Source of the DNA: Nonomuraea antri
GTDB lineage: Bacteria; Actinomycetota; Actinomycetes; Streptosporangiales; Streptosporangiaceae
Assembly (NCBI RefSeq): GCF_013283785.1
Contig: NZ_JABCPZ010000114.1
Coordinates: forward strand, 1 to 33,257
Direction: 5' to 3'
Length of the DNA stretch: 33,257 bases
Every line of letters starts with the position of its first letter. Position 1 is the stretch's first letter. The translations under genes and the position numbers were made by a program. The notes under the pieces are model-generated. The model ran no database searches and was not told the DNA's origin. It saw nothing but the letters and a program-made list of their open reading frames with translations. Positions 20,899 to 30,096 of the stretch are shown here, piece by piece.

Positions 20899-22839
20899 TC
20901 ATGGTGTGTAACGGGTAACGGGGGTGAGCGTGCCGTCCTGGCCGCGGACGAACGTCCTGACCGCCACCAGGCGACCCCCGGCGAAGCCCTCGACCCGGAG
21001 CGTTCTGGCGTCGTCCAGGCCGGGCACCTCGATCGTGGCGGCGGCGCCCAGGTCGGCCGACAGGCGGGGCCTGCCGTCGGTGAGCACGTCGGCCCGGTCC
21101 ACCTGAGCAGCGGTGACGCGCAGCCCGCCGCCGACGAGTTCGACGTCGAAGGTGCGCCGCACGCCCGCGCCGAGTGCCCGTCCGGCGCGGGCCAGCAGGT
21201 CGCGGGAGTTGTGCATCACGTCGTCGCGGGTGGTGGGGTGCACCTCGTCGGCCTCGACGCCGAAGTCCTCGATGGCCACGCCCGCGTTCGCGCGCACCCG
21301 CAGCAGCCGGCCGAAGGCGATGGTCAGGTCCGCCTGCGCGGGCAGCTCCTGGTACGGGTTCTGGCCGGACGGCAGGATGCGCAGGAACGTGTTCCAGTCC
21401 CAGACGGCGGCCCCGCCCGCGCCGGTGCTCTTGTCGACCCCGATCACGGTGCCGATCTCGTGGTCCTGGAAACCGGCGGCGAAGATGTCGGCCGCGGAGT
21501 AGCTGCGCGCGTCGGTGAGGAGGAGCAGCGGGCCGAGGTAGGCGTGCGGCACCTTGTCCAGGTCCGCGACGTCGGTGAGCGGGACGCCCGCGGAGAACGG
21601 CGCGCCGGTCTCGACGGCGTGTTCCAGCGACTTGATCCACGGGTTCATCCAGGTGTTCGCCCGGCAGATCCGCAGGTTCAGCGGCGAGCTGAGCAACTGC
21701 ATCGGCTCGGAGTCCAGGCGGCCCGGGATGAGCGCCTGGAGGCAGAGTTCGGCGGCGTTGGCGTATCCGCCGTGGTTGCCCCTGATGTCGAGGATGACAC
21801 CGCTGTCCGGCATGAGCCCGAGCAGCCGGATGAACTCGTTGACGAACAACTCGATGGCCCGGCTCGCCGGCTGCACCTCCGGGTGGAAACTCCTGAGCCG
21901 GAGATAGCCGAAGTCCCCGCTGGGCGTGTTGACCACGCGGGCCTCGAACATCTGGGCCATCTCGTTCTCGATCGGGAAGTCGCCGGCCGCCGACACGACC
22001 TGCTGCCCGCTGGCCTGCTGCTGCATGGTGTGCGGGGCGAACAGCGACGCCTTCAGCCTGGCCAGTTGCCTGGCCTCGATGTCCATGGCCATCGTGCGTT
22101 CCGGTTCGATGGCGACCTCGGTCTGCACGGGCTCGGCCGGCGCGCCTGGGACCAGCCAGCGGCCCTTGGTGGTGGCCGCGTCGCCGTCCAGGTCGATGTA
22201 GTCGATGAGCACGGCCTCCTCGTCCGGCGGGCCGGTGAAGGCGAGGACCCTGATCGTGAAGAAGTCCAGCGCCCTGGCGTGCCTGGCGGCCGGGTTCGCC
22301 CCCGGCATCCGCGCGGCGAAGCGCTGCACCGCGCGTTCCATGGGCACGCCGTTCCAGTGCGTGATCTGCACGCCTGGACGGAACCTGTCGGTGGGCGCGG
22401 GCGCCGGGCCCTGCCGCTCGGGTGCGACCAGGTAGCAGAGTTCGCCGTCCTTGACGAAGTGCTTGACGCGGAACGGCAGGAACGCCACCGCGTCGGCGAA
22501 CCTGGCCGGCAGCGTGTAGCGGGTGTGCAGGTCGCGCAGCGAATTGAACAGGTCGATCATTTCCTCGTGGAATTGCCATTCCGAGGTGGCCGCGCCGTTC
22601 ATGCCCATTCTGGCGATCATGAGCCGTAGTCGCTGGAGTGGGTTGATCGCGTACCTGGTGGCCTTGAGTGGGAGGTTGGCGTAGTTCTGTTCGAGCGCGA
22701 GTAACGCCTGGGTGGCTATTTTCTCCCGCTCGGCGGGGGAGAGCGCGGTGGCCTGGTCGAGGAAGTCCGACAGCGGCACGGCCGCCGCCAGCTCCTTGCT
22801 GGACGGCGCGGGCAGGTTCTCCATCGGCAGGTTCGTCAT
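20899..22839 (-). CDS. S41 family peptidase (C-terminal processing protease-like)
   Basis: This 646-aa protein starts at ATG 22839 with AGGAG upstream; readings starting further upstream run through the divergent promoter and GNAT gene and are rejected. A PDZ-like part (about 135-175, with PGVQITHWNGVPMERAVQRFA) precedes the S41 core: GDFGYLRLRSF (about 308-318), SGVILDIRGNHGGYANAAEL (about 346-365) and LLLLTDARSYSAADIFAAGF (about 438-457), where S448 fits the catalytic Ser. A beta-rich C-terminal domain follows. There is no signal peptide, so it appears cytosolic, unlike classical CtpA. The target is unknown. Confidence 0.85.
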   Translation of the reverse strand: MTNLPMENLPAPSSKELAAAVPLSDFLDQATALSPAEREKIATQALLALEQNYANLPLKATRYAINPLQRLRLMIARMGMNGAATSEWQFHEEMIDLFNSLRDLHTRYTLPARFADAVAFLPFRVKHFVKDGELCYLVAPERQGPAPAPTDRFRPGVQITHWNGVPMERAVQRFAARMPGANPAARHARALDFFTIRVLAFTGPPDEEAVLIDYIDLDGDAATTKGRWLVPGAPAEPVQTEVAIEPERTMAMDIEARQLARLKASLFAPHTMQQQASGQQVVSAAGDFPIENEMAQMFEARVVNTPSGDFGYLRLRSFHPEVQPASRAIELFVNEFIRLLGLMPDSGVILDIRGNHGGYANAAELCLQALIPGRLDSEPMQLLSSPLNLRICRANTWMNPWIKSLEHAVETGAPFSAGVPLTDVADLDKVPHAYLGPLLLLTDARSYSAADIFAAGFQDHEIGTVIGVDKSTGAGGAAVWDWNTFLRILPSGQNPYQELPAQADLTIAFGRLLRVRANAGVAIEDFGVEADEVHPTTRDDVMHNSRDLLARAGRALGAGVRRTFDVELVGGGLRVTAAQVDRADVLTDGRPRLSADLGAAATIEVPGLDDARTLRVEGFAGGRLVAVRTFVRGQDGTLTPVTRYTP

Positions 22840-23004
22840 GTGCGGGCTCCTATTCGTCGCGCCGATTGTCGGACGGGAACCGGGAAACGCGCATGAGTAC
22901 CCCCTACTCGTTATCGTGAAGACATGCCTGGTTGACGTACGAGGGCGCCGCCTTTCCCCGCGCCACCATTCACCGGGAGCGTGTCGAGGAAAAGGGGAAA
23001 GGCA

Positions 23005-23469
23005 GTGGAGATCGAGATCAGACGCGTTCGCGAAAGCGAAGGCGAAAAGGTCGGCGACCTGTGGAACCGCATGTGTGCCGAGCTGGACGACGGCGGGCCG
23101 CTCGGGGCGGAGGGGCAGCGCAACCTGTCCAGGATGCTCGGCATGTCCGCCTGGCACCGCGACGCGTTCTGCCTGGTCGCCGTCGCGGACGAGGAGATCG
23201 TCGGGTTCGTGAACGGGCGGCTCGACGACGGCGACGGGCTGTTGCCCGGCCTGCTCGGCGAGATCGACGAGCTGTACGTCGTGCCCGAGCACCGGGGCCG
23301 GGGGGTGAGCCGGGCGCTGGCCAGGGCGGCGGCCGACTGGCTGTTCGGGCGGGGCGCGCTGACCGTGCGCCACCTCGCCTGCCGCGACAACACCGAGGCG
23401 CACCGGTTCTGGGAAGGCGTGGGGTTCCAGAACGACCTGGTCTGCCTGTCGCTCTACCGCGAAGACTGA
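23005..23469 (+). CDS. GNAT family N-acetyltransferase
   Basis: This 154-aa protein is read from GTG 23005, which has GGGGAAAGG just upstream; an in-frame GTG at 22981 is less likely. It shows the GNAT fold: an N-terminal strand (IEIRRVRES), AFCLVAVADEEIVGFVNGRL, IDELYVVPEHRGRGVSRALARAAADWL (motif A with the R-G-x-G-x-[SA] acetyl-CoA loop), and ACRDNTEAHRFWEGVGFQ (motif B). It transfers an acetyl group from acetyl-CoA to an unknown amine. It is divergent from the S41 gene and convergent with the MFS gene. Confidence 0.9.
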   Translation: MEIEIRRVRESEGEKVGDLWNRMCAELDDGGPLGAEGQRNLSRMLGMSAWHRDAFCLVAVADEEIVGFVNGRLDDGDGLLPGLLGEIDELYVVPEHRGRGVSRALARAAADWLFGRGALTVRHLACRDNTEAHRFWEGVGFQNDLVCLSLYRED

Positions 23470-23474
23470 CGGGC

Positions 23475-23507
23475 GGGGCGCCGGCGAGCCTCCCTCGCCG
23501 GCGCCCC
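23475..23507. terminator. Bidirectional terminator between GNAT and MFS genes
   Basis: GGGGCGCCGGCGAG (23475-23488) is the exact reverse complement of CTCGCCGGCGCCCC (23494-23507) with a five-base loop, six bases after the GNAT stop. It lies between convergent genes and should stop transcription from both sides. Confidence 0.82.
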
Positions 23508-23564
23508 GGTCACCGTTCCGCCGGCGCCCCGGTCACCGCTTCGCCGGCGCCTTGGTCACCGCTT
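23496..23564. repeat. Three tandem 23-bp repeats at the MFS gene end
   Basis: Units 23496-23518, 23519-23541 and 23542-23564 share CGCCGGCGCC..GGTCACCG. The third unit contains the stop codon of the MFS gene, so the other two look like duplicated copies of the gene end. Confidence 0.75.
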
Positions 23565-24719
23565 GGCCAGCCAGGCCGCGATCAGCAGGTACGGCAGCGC
23601 CAGCACCGCGAACGTCACCCCATGCGGCAGCATCCCGGACAGACCCCCATAAGCCAGGTAAACCAGCACGGTGATCAGGTTGGTGCCCAGCCCGGCGACC
23701 GACGTCACGGTCGCCCTGGCCGGCCCGGTGATGCTGTTCTGCAGCCGGGCGTCGGCCACCACCCCGGCCAGCTGGAACACGCAGAAGGCGGCCGCGATCA
23801 GCAGGAACCCGGCCGGATGCCGGCTGAGCGCCCCACCGGCCAGGGCGACCGCGCCCAGCGCCACGGCCAGGGCGAACGCGCGTACCGGCAGCCTGCCACC
23901 GGGCCCCGACAGCAGCCCACCGGCCGTGGCGCCGATCCAGACCACCAGGATCACCAGCGGGATCGCCCCTTCCGGCACGCCCGCCTCGAAGCCCAGGTAC
24001 GGGATGTACTCCTCAAGCGCCCCCCACACCGCCGTGACACCGGCGAGCAGCAGCACGGCGTGCCTGACCGGCCGGTTCGTCCTGGCCTCCGCCAGCCCGG
24101 CCCTGAGCACGTTCAGGTAGCCCTCCTCGCGTTCGCGGGCGGGCGAGGGGTGCTCGCGCAGCGTCAGCGCGGTCGCCGAGCACAGCAGGCACACCACGAC
24201 GCTGGCCACGCCCACGGCCAGGTAGCCGCCGGCCGCGAACACGGGGGTGGCCAGGGCGATGGCGGTCGCGTCCGCGACCAGTCCGACCGAGTTCGTCCGT
24301 CCGATGACGGTGGCGTAGCGGTCGGCCTGGCCGGCGTGTTCTAGCTCCTCGTACGCGTAGGCCTCGAAGGCGCCGGACACCAGCGCGCCTTCCACGCCCC
24401 AGAGCACGAAGCCCAGCGCGAACGCCCAGTACGAAGGGAACAGCGTCCACAGCGCGAACCCCGCGCCGGCCAGCAGCGGGCCCAGGCACAGCAGCAACCG
24501 CCGCGACACCGCGTCGGCCCAGGCCCCCGACGGGACCTCGAGCACCATGCCGGTCACGGCCCAGATGATGAACAGCGACGACGTCTCGGCGACGGTCAGC
24601 CCGGCATTGGTGAACAACAACGTGTAGACCGGGTAGAGCAGGATGAACTCACCGAGGAACACGTAGACGTAGAGCGTGCCGACCAACCGGCCGGGCGCAC
24701 GCCGCAACGATGGGATCAT
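23556..24719 (-). CDS. MFS transporter
   Basis: This protein of about 387 aa has roughly 12 hydrophobic segments and no signal peptide, typical of major facilitator proteins. The first segments are LYVYVFLGEFILLYPVYTLLF and SLFIIWAVTGMVLEVPSGAWAD, followed by an MFS-like loop (GAWADAVSRRLLL) between TM2 and TM3. A charged central loop (TLREHPSPAREREEG) divides two halves. I chose ATG 24719 (MIPSLRR) with GGAAGG upstream over ATG 24731. The substrate cannot be read from the sequence; drug or metabolite efflux is the usual role of this subgroup. It is divergent from the radical SAM gene. Confidence 0.87.
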   Translation of the reverse strand: MIPSLRRAPGRLVGTLYVYVFLGEFILLYPVYTLLFTNAGLTVAETSSLFIIWAVTGMVLEVPSGAWADAVSRRLLLCLGPLLAGAGFALWTLFPSYWAFALGFVLWGVEGALVSGAFEAYAYEELEHAGQADRYATVIGRTNSVGLVADATAIALATPVFAAGGYLAVGVASVVVCLLCSATALTLREHPSPAREREEGYLNVLRAGLAEARTNRPVRHAVLLLAGVTAVWGALEEYIPYLGFEAGVPEGAIPLVILVVWIGATAGGLLSGPGGRLPVRAFALAVALGAVALAGGALSRHPAGFLLIAAAFCVFQLAGVVADARLQNSITGPARATVTSVAGLGTNLITVLVYLAYGGLSGMLPHGVTFAVLALPYLLIAAWLAKR

Positions 24720-24915
24720 GAGGCCTTCCATGAACGGAGGGGTGAGGGATCTTCCGGGTGCGCGCGGCACCCCGGTGGCCCTCGGCCTCGTCGTTCAGGC
24801 CGGCCTCTGGTCAAGCATCAATGTCGCCAGGTCATGTCGGCGAGTCTAGCCGCACGCCCACCGTGATCGCCGCTGCCTTTTCGCCCGCCCGCCGGCCTGG
24901 GCTACGCTGCCGGAC

Positions 24916-26202
24916 GTGACGGCGGCAGTGAGCGTGGTGGTGCGTTATCGCAAGGCGGTGACGTACGGCGTGCACGCCCTGCTCGCCGCTCTGGAGACGG
25001 CCGGGGTGGAACACGAGCTGCGGCTCGGCACCACGCCGGAGGAGACCGCCGCCCACATCGCCGAGACCGGCGCCGACCGGGTGCTCGTGCTGTGGTCGTT
25101 CTACTCGCCCGACGCCGAGGCCATGGCGGCAGAGCTGGCCACCGTCCGGGCGCACGGCGACAGGCCCGGCGTCCTGCACATCGCCGGCGGCGTGCACGCC
25201 ACGGCCGAGCCGCAGCAGGTCATCGACGCCGGCTGGGACCTGGCCGCGATCGGCGAGGGCGAATCCACGATCATCTCCCTGGTCACCGCGCTGCGTCAGG
25301 GCGAGCCGCTGACGAGCGTGCCCGGCCTGGCCGTCAAGGACGGCGACGGCGTGGCGCTTCGCACCAGAGCGGCCCCGCAACTGCCGCTCGACGCGTACCC
25401 GTCGTTCGTCGGCAGGAACGGGCCCATCGAGATCACCCGTGGGTGCCGCTACACCTGCCGGTTCTGCCAGACGCCGTTCATGTTCGGCGGCCAGTTCCGG
25501 CACCGCTCGGTGTCCAGCGTGCGCGAGCACGTGCGCGGGATGGTCGAGCGCGGGCTGCGTGACGTCCGGTTCATCACCCCGACCTCGCTCTCGTACGGCT
25601 CGCCCGGGCCCGACGCCGACCTGACGGCCGTGGAGGAGCTGCTGGCCGGGGTGAAGGAGGAACTGCCGCCGCACGGCCGGGTGTTCTTCGGCAGCTTCCC
25701 GTCCGAGGTGCGTCCCGAGCACGTGTCGCCGGAGGCGATGAAGCTGCTCAAACGGTACGTGGCCAACGACAATCTCATCATCGGCGCCCAGTCGGGGTCG
25801 GATCGGGTGCTGGCCGCGTCCGGGCGCGGGCACGACACCTCGCCGGTGCGTGACGCGGTGCGGATCGCGGTGGAACACGGGTTCAGGCCGAACGTCGACT
25901 TCATCTTCGGCATGCCGGGTGAGGACGAAGGCGATCAGCGGGACTCGCTCAAGCTCGCCGCCGACCTGGCCGAGCTGGGCGCGCGCATCCACACGCACAC
26001 GTTCATGCCGCTGCCCGGCACGCCGTGGCGCGACGCGGAGCCCGCGTTCATCCCGCTCGCGACGATGCGCGAGCTCGACAGGCTCGCCCAGCGCGGCGAC
26101 GCCTATGGCCACTGGCGCAAGCAGGCCGAACATTCGGCACGGCTGGCGGAGACGGCCAAGGCCTACCCGCGGCGCACCCGCCGCCGGCGCACGTCGGACT
26201 GA
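24916..26202 (+). CDS. B12-binding-type radical SAM protein (MJ_1487-like)
   Basis: This 428-aa protein starts at GTG 24916, preceded by TACGCT seven bases upstream (leaderless). The N-terminal 150 residues have a Rossmann-like B12-binding-type domain (ADRVLVLWSFYSPDAEAMA, LHIAGGVHATAEPQ, LAAIGEGESTI). The radical SAM core has C177-x-x-x-C181-x-x-C184 in RGCRYTCRFC, which holds the 4Fe-4S cluster, and later IIGAQSGSDRVL and NVDFIFGMPGE. The family resembles TIGR04013 (B12-binding/radical SAM, MJ_1487). The reaction is unknown. The C-terminus is strongly basic (RRTRRRRTSD). Confidence 0.85.
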   Translation: MTAAVSVVVRYRKAVTYGVHALLAALETAGVEHELRLGTTPEETAAHIAETGADRVLVLWSFYSPDAEAMAAELATVRAHGDRPGVLHIAGGVHATAEPQQVIDAGWDLAAIGEGESTIISLVTALRQGEPLTSVPGLAVKDGDGVALRTRAAPQLPLDAYPSFVGRNGPIEITRGCRYTCRFCQTPFMFGGQFRHRSVSSVREHVRGMVERGLRDVRFITPTSLSYGSPGPDADLTAVEELLAGVKEELPPHGRVFFGSFPSEVRPEHVSPEAMKLLKRYVANDNLIIGAQSGSDRVLAASGRGHDTSPVRDAVRIAVEHGFRPNVDFIFGMPGEDEGDQRDSLKLAADLAELGARIHTHTFMPLPGTPWRDAEPAFIPLATMRELDRLAQRGDAYGHWRKQAEHSARLAETAKAYPRRTRRRRTSD

Positions 26203-26276
26203 ACCGGATCGGGGACTCGGACCCTGGCATGCTCGTACCGGGACGACCCAGGCCGGATGACCCAGGCCGGGACGAC

Positions 26277-26534
26277 TCACGCCGGGGTGCCGTTCTCCGG
26301 GTGGTCGTCGTCGTCCGTGAGGTGGTCGAACACGCGGTTCAACGTGTCGCCGAGCGGGCGCAGCACTTCGGTGAGCGCGTTGGCGAGCGGCGCGAAGATC
26401 TCGCCCATCTCGGTCAGGAGGTCCGGGCTCTTGCTCTCCGGAGGCTGCCAGCGCATCGCGTCGGCGCTCACGGTCTCCCATTCCTCCACGACGCCGTCGA
26501 TGGCGTCGAGCACGTGATCGGGATCGCTTGGCAT
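26277..26534 (-). CDS. Small acidic protein, function unknown
   Basis: This 85-aa protein is read from ATG 26534 with GGAG seven bases upstream. It is acidic and amphipathic-helical (VLDAIDGVVEEWETV, LANALTEVLRPLGDTLNRVFDHL), with a tail rich in Asp (DDDDH). No motif is recognised. Helical repeats of this kind often mediate protein contacts. It runs convergently with the radical SAM gene and follows the VOC gene in the same direction. Confidence 0.65.
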   Translation of the reverse strand: MPSDPDHVLDAIDGVVEEWETVSADAMRWQPPESKSPDLLTEMGEIFAPLANALTEVLRPLGDTLNRVFDHLTDDDDHPENGTPA

Positions 26535-26598
26535 GACCGTTCTCCAAGGCGTGGGAGTCGGATAAGCCCACGGTACCTTTCGGACCGGTATCAGCACA

Positions 26599-27108
26599 TC
26601 AGGCCGGGATCGACACTCCGATGCCGCCGCGGGTCTGACCGCCGTACCGCTGCTTGTCGGCGGCCAGGTCGAGTGGGCGGATGCGGGCCCGGGCCGCTAG
26701 CGTCTCCTCGGTCAGCAGCGCGGCCGGCACCAGCCAGGAGACCTCGAACTCCAGGCCGTCGGGGTCACGCGCGTACAGGGCCTTGGTGGTGGCGTGATCG
26801 GACGCGCCGACCAGCGCGCCGAGCTCGCTCAGCGTGGCGGCGACGCGTTCGAGCTCGTCGAGCGTGTCGACCTCCCAGGCCAGGTGGTAGAGACCGACGC
26901 TGCCGCGACCCGCGGGGGAGTCCGCCGCCTGCTCGCCGATCTCGAACAGGCCCAGGTCGTGGTCGTTGCTCGACCCGGACGCCTGCAGGAAAGCGGCGCC
27001 GCGCATGCTCATGACGACCTCGAAGCCCAGCGCTTCACGGTAGAAGGCGACACTGCGCTCTACATTCCGGACATACAGGACGGCGTGGTTGAGTCGCTGA
27101 ACGGGCAT
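26599..27108 (-). CDS. VOC family dioxygenase-like protein
   Basis: This 169-aa protein resembles catechol 2,3-dioxygenase-like VOC enzymes. Candidate metal ligands are visible: His in RLNHAVLYVRNVERSVAFY, His in GLYHLAWEVDTLDELERV and Glu in DPDGLEFEVSWLVP, an extradiol-type His-His-Glu set. I chose ATG 27108 because AAAGG lies about eight bases upstream; a GTG three codons earlier lacks a good site. An AT-rich stretch with TACAAT on the minus strand lies just upstream (27128-27152). The substrate is unknown. Confidence 0.87.
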   Translation of the reverse strand: MPVQRLNHAVLYVRNVERSVAFYREALGFEVVMSMRGAAFLQASGSSNDHDLGLFEIGEQAADSPAGRGSVGLYHLAWEVDTLDELERVAATLSELGALVGASDHATTKALYARDPDGLEFEVSWLVPAALLTEETLAARARIRPLDLAADKQRYGGQTRGGIGVSIPA

Positions 27109-27239
27109 CGCAGTCACCTTTCTTCGACCTCAATTGTATGAGATTTCAACTAAATCCGGCGGAACACGCTGCTCAGGGAGCGGGAAACTGTCGTGGCCAC
27201 GTCGTACGGTGCTGCGGGTAGTCGAACGAGGAGACGCGG

Positions 27240-27428
27240 ATGCACGACACCGAAGAGGTGCTGTTCAGGACGGTCCACGGCATCGCGGGCCGGCTGGCGG
27301 GCCAGCCCGTTCCCGTGGTGATGGACGCGTTGCTGCGCCAGTTGCCCAAGGCGCCCGGCCTCGAGGTGGCGGAGATCAGGAAGATCGCCGAGGAGATCAG
27401 CGTGGGGCGTGATCCATCGGGCCTGTGA
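27240..27428 (+). CDS. Small protein upstream of xylA, function unknown
   Basis: This 62-aa protein is read from ATG 27240 with GAGGAG upstream. It is helical (EEVLFRTVHGIAGRLAGQPVP, VAEIRKIAEEIS) without a signal or membrane segment. No family is recognised. It ends 44 bp before the xylA start, so it may be the first gene of the xylose operon. Confidence 0.6.
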   Translation: MHDTEEVLFRTVHGIAGRLAGQPVPVVMDALLRQLPKAPGLEVAEIRKIAEEISVGRDPSGL

Positions 27429-27472
27429 AGAGCCGCTTGTGCACTGCTGATCGCTCGGGGAGCATCGAGGAC

Positions 27473-28618
27473 ATGTACGAGCCAACCCCAGATGATCGAT
27501 TCACCTTCGGTCTGTGGACGGTCGGCTGGCAGGCGCGTGACCCGTTCGGCGACGCCGCCCGGGCGCCGCTCGATCCGGTGAAGAGCGTGCACAAGCTGGC
27601 CGAGCTCGGCGCCTACGGTGTCACCTTTCACGACGACGACCTGGTCGCCGTCGACTCCGATCGCGACCGGGCGATCGCCTCGTTCCGCAAGGCGGTCGCC
27701 GAGACCGGCCTGAAGGTGCCCATGGCCACCACCAACCTGTTCACCCACCCGGTCTTCCGCGACGGCGCGTTCACCAGCAACGACCGCGACGTGCGGCGGC
27801 ACGCGCTGCGCAAGGTGCTGCGCAACCTGGACCTGGCCGCCTCGCTGGGCGCCCAGACGTATGTGTGCTGGGGAGGGCGCGAGGGCGCCGAGTCCGACGC
27901 GGCCAAGGACGTGCGTGCCGCGCTCGGCCGCTACAAGGAGGCCCTCGACCTGCTCTGCTCGTACGTGCGCGAGCGCGGCTACGACCTGCGCTTCGCGATC
28001 GAGCCCAAGCCGAACGAGCCGAGGGGCGACATCCTGCTGCCCACGATCGGTCACGCGCTGGCGTTCATCGGCGAGCTGGAGCACCCGGAGATGGTGGGGC
28101 TCAACCCGGAGGTCGGCCACGAGCAGATGGCGGGGCTCAACTTCGTCCACGGCGTCGCGCAGTCGCTGTGGCACGGCAAGCTGTTCCACATCGATCTCAA
28201 CGGCCAGCACGGGCCACGCTTCGACCAGGACCTGGTCTTCGGTCACGGCGACGTGCTGAGCGCGTTTTTCCTGGTCGACCTGCTCGAACACGGCGGCTAC
28301 GACGGCCCGAGGCACTTCGACTACAAGCCGGCGCGCACCGAGGACGCCGCGGACGTGTGGGTGTCGGCGGCGGCGAACATGCGCACGTACCTGATCCTGC
28401 GCGAGAAGGCCAGGCGCTTCCGCGCCGACCCCGAGGTGCGCGAGGCGCTGCGCGCCTCCAGGGTGGACGAGCTGGCCCTGCCCACGCTCAACCGCGGCGA
28501 GAGCCTGGCCGACCTGTGGGACGACGACTTCGATCCCGACGCGGCCGCCGCCCGCGGCTACCATTTCAGCCACCTCAATCAGCTCGCACTTGAACACCTG
28601 TTGGGAGTACGCGGTTGA
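27473..28618 (+). CDS. xylA: Xylose isomerase
   Basis: This 381-aa enzyme converts D-xylose to D-xylulose, and in vitro also glucose to fructose. It is the short, class I actinobacterial type. Visible motifs are RFTFGLWTVGWQARDPFGD at the start, YGVTFHDDDLV (catalytic His and Asp), FAIEPKPNEPRGD (metal-binding Glu and active-site Lys), VGLNPEVGHEQMAGLNF and LFHIDLNGQHGPRFDQDL. The metal ligands expected for two Mg/Mn ions are present. I chose ATG 27473 (MYEPTPDDRF) with a GAGG-type site upstream; longer readings have no support. It overlaps xylB by four bases (TTGA), so the two are coupled. Confidence 0.97.
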   Translation: MYEPTPDDRFTFGLWTVGWQARDPFGDAARAPLDPVKSVHKLAELGAYGVTFHDDDLVAVDSDRDRAIASFRKAVAETGLKVPMATTNLFTHPVFRDGAFTSNDRDVRRHALRKVLRNLDLAASLGAQTYVCWGGREGAESDAAKDVRAALGRYKEALDLLCSYVRERGYDLRFAIEPKPNEPRGDILLPTIGHALAFIGELEHPEMVGLNPEVGHEQMAGLNFVHGVAQSLWHGKLFHIDLNGQHGPRFDQDLVFGHGDVLSAFFLVDLLEHGGYDGPRHFDYKPARTEDAADVWVSAAANMRTYLILREKARRFRADPEVREALRASRVDELALPTLNRGESLADLWDDDFDPDAAAARGYHFSHLNQLALEHLLGVRG

Positions 28619-30030
28619 CACTGGTCGCGGGGATCGATTCCTCCACGCAGAGCTGCAAGGTCGTCATCCGCGACGCCGTCACGGGCGCGCTCGTCCGTGA
28701 GGGGCGGGCCGCCCATCCCTCGGGCACCGAGGTGCATCCCGACCACTGGTGGACGGCGTTGCTGCGGGCCGTCGACGCGGCCGGCGGGCTCGGCGACGTG
28801 GCGGCGGTCAGCGTGGCGGGGCAGCAGCACGGCATGGTCTGTCTCGACGAGTCCGGAAATGTCGTGCGCGACGCGCTGCTCTGGAACGACACCCGCTCCG
28901 CGCAGGCGGCTGCCGACCTGGTGGCCGAGCTGGGCGGGCCGGACTTCTGGGCGCAGGCGGTTGGGAGCGTTCCCGTGGCCGCGTTCACGGTCGCCAAGCT
29001 GCGCTGGCTGGCCGCGCACGAGCCGGCGAACGCCCGGCGCACGGCGGCCGTCTGCCTGCCGCACGACTGGCTCACCTGGCGGCTGGCCGGCGCTCTCGCG
29101 GCCGGTCCGCGTGAGACGTGGGAGTCCGCGCCGCCGCCCGCGCTGGAGCTCCTGACCACCGACCGGGGCGACGCCTCAGGCACCGGCTACTGGTCGCCCG
29201 CCACCGGCACGTACCGGACGGATCTCCTCAAGTCCGCCTTCGGCGCGGTGCCGTTACTGCCCCGGGTGCTCGGGCCGGCCGAGGAGGCGGTGGTCGCGGG
29301 CGGCGTCCGGCTGGCTCCGGGCACCGGCGACAACATGGCCGCCGCGCTCGGCGTCGGGGCGCTGCCGGGTGACGTCGTCGTCTCGCTGGGCACCTCGGGC
29401 ACGGTCTTCGCCGTCGCCGACCACCCCAGCGCCGACCCCACCGGCGCGGTCGCCGGCTTCGCCGACGCCACCGGCCGCTACCTGCCGCTGGTCTGCACGC
29501 TGAACGCGGCCCGCGTCATGGACGCCGCCGCCCGGCTCACCGGCGTCACCCTCGACCAGCTCAGCGAACTGGCCCTGCAGGCGCCGCCTGGCGCGGACGG
29601 GCTGACGCTGGTGCCGTACCTGGAGGGCGAACGCACCCCGAACCTGCCTGCCGCGACCGGCGCGATACACGGGCTCACGCTCGCCACCGCCACCCCGGCC
29701 CACCTGGCGCGAGCCGCGATCGAAGGCATGCTCTGCGGGCTGGCCGACGCGCTGGAGTCGTTGCGGCTGACCCCGAACCGGCTGCTGCTCATCGGCGGGG
29801 CGGCCCGCTCGGAGGCGGTACGCCGCATCGCTCCCACCGTCTTCGGCACCGCCGTGACCGTGCCGCCGCCCGGCGAGTACGTGGCCGACGGGGCCGCCTA
29901 TCAGGCCGCCACGCTGCTCACCACGCCTGCCTGGCGACAGGAGGACACGGCCGTCTACACCGGGGAACCGCGCCCGGAGATCCGTGATCGTTACGCCCAG
30001 GCCCGTCCCCAGTTCCTGTCGAGGCCGTAA
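28615..30030 (+). CDS. xylB: Xylulokinase
   Basis: This 471-aa FGGY-family kinase phosphorylates D-xylulose to xylulose 5-phosphate for the pentose phosphate pathway. The N-terminal ATPase-fold strand is VAGIDSSTQSCKVVIRDAVTG, followed by VSVAGQQHGMVCLDE, WNDTRSAQAAADLV, GTGDNMAAALGVGALPGDVVVSLGTSGTVFAVAD and LLLIGGAARSEAVRRI. The start is TTG 28615, overlapping the xylA stop, with GGGAG about nine bases upstream. No xylose repressor (XylR) or xylose transporter lies in the window. Confidence 0.95.
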   Translation: MTLVAGIDSSTQSCKVVIRDAVTGALVREGRAAHPSGTEVHPDHWWTALLRAVDAAGGLGDVAAVSVAGQQHGMVCLDESGNVVRDALLWNDTRSAQAAADLVAELGGPDFWAQAVGSVPVAAFTVAKLRWLAAHEPANARRTAAVCLPHDWLTWRLAGALAAGPRETWESAPPPALELLTTDRGDASGTGYWSPATGTYRTDLLKSAFGAVPLLPRVLGPAEEAVVAGGVRLAPGTGDNMAAALGVGALPGDVVVSLGTSGTVFAVADHPSADPTGAVAGFADATGRYLPLVCTLNAARVMDAAARLTGVTLDQLSELALQAPPGADGLTLVPYLEGERTPNLPAATGAIHGLTLATATPAHLARAAIEGMLCGLADALESLRLTPNRLLLIGGAARSEAVRRIAPTVFGTAVTVPPPGEYVADGAAYQAATLLTTPAWRQEDTAVYTGEPRPEIRDRYAQARPQFLSRP

Positions 30031-30096
30031 ACCTGATTTCGGCTGCCCAGTTTGTGGTTGAAACGGGGGGTAGTGGGGGTGCGGGGGTGATGCGCC

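Noticed and set aside
20833..22629. 598-codon open frame antisense to the S41 peptidase
   Set aside because: The S41 motifs are on the minus strand; the plus-strand reading is an Arg/Asp/Gly-rich shadow.
22840..23403. N-terminal extension of the S41 gene
   Set aside because: It would run through the divergent promoter and the GNAT gene; ATG 22839 has a good ribosome-binding site.
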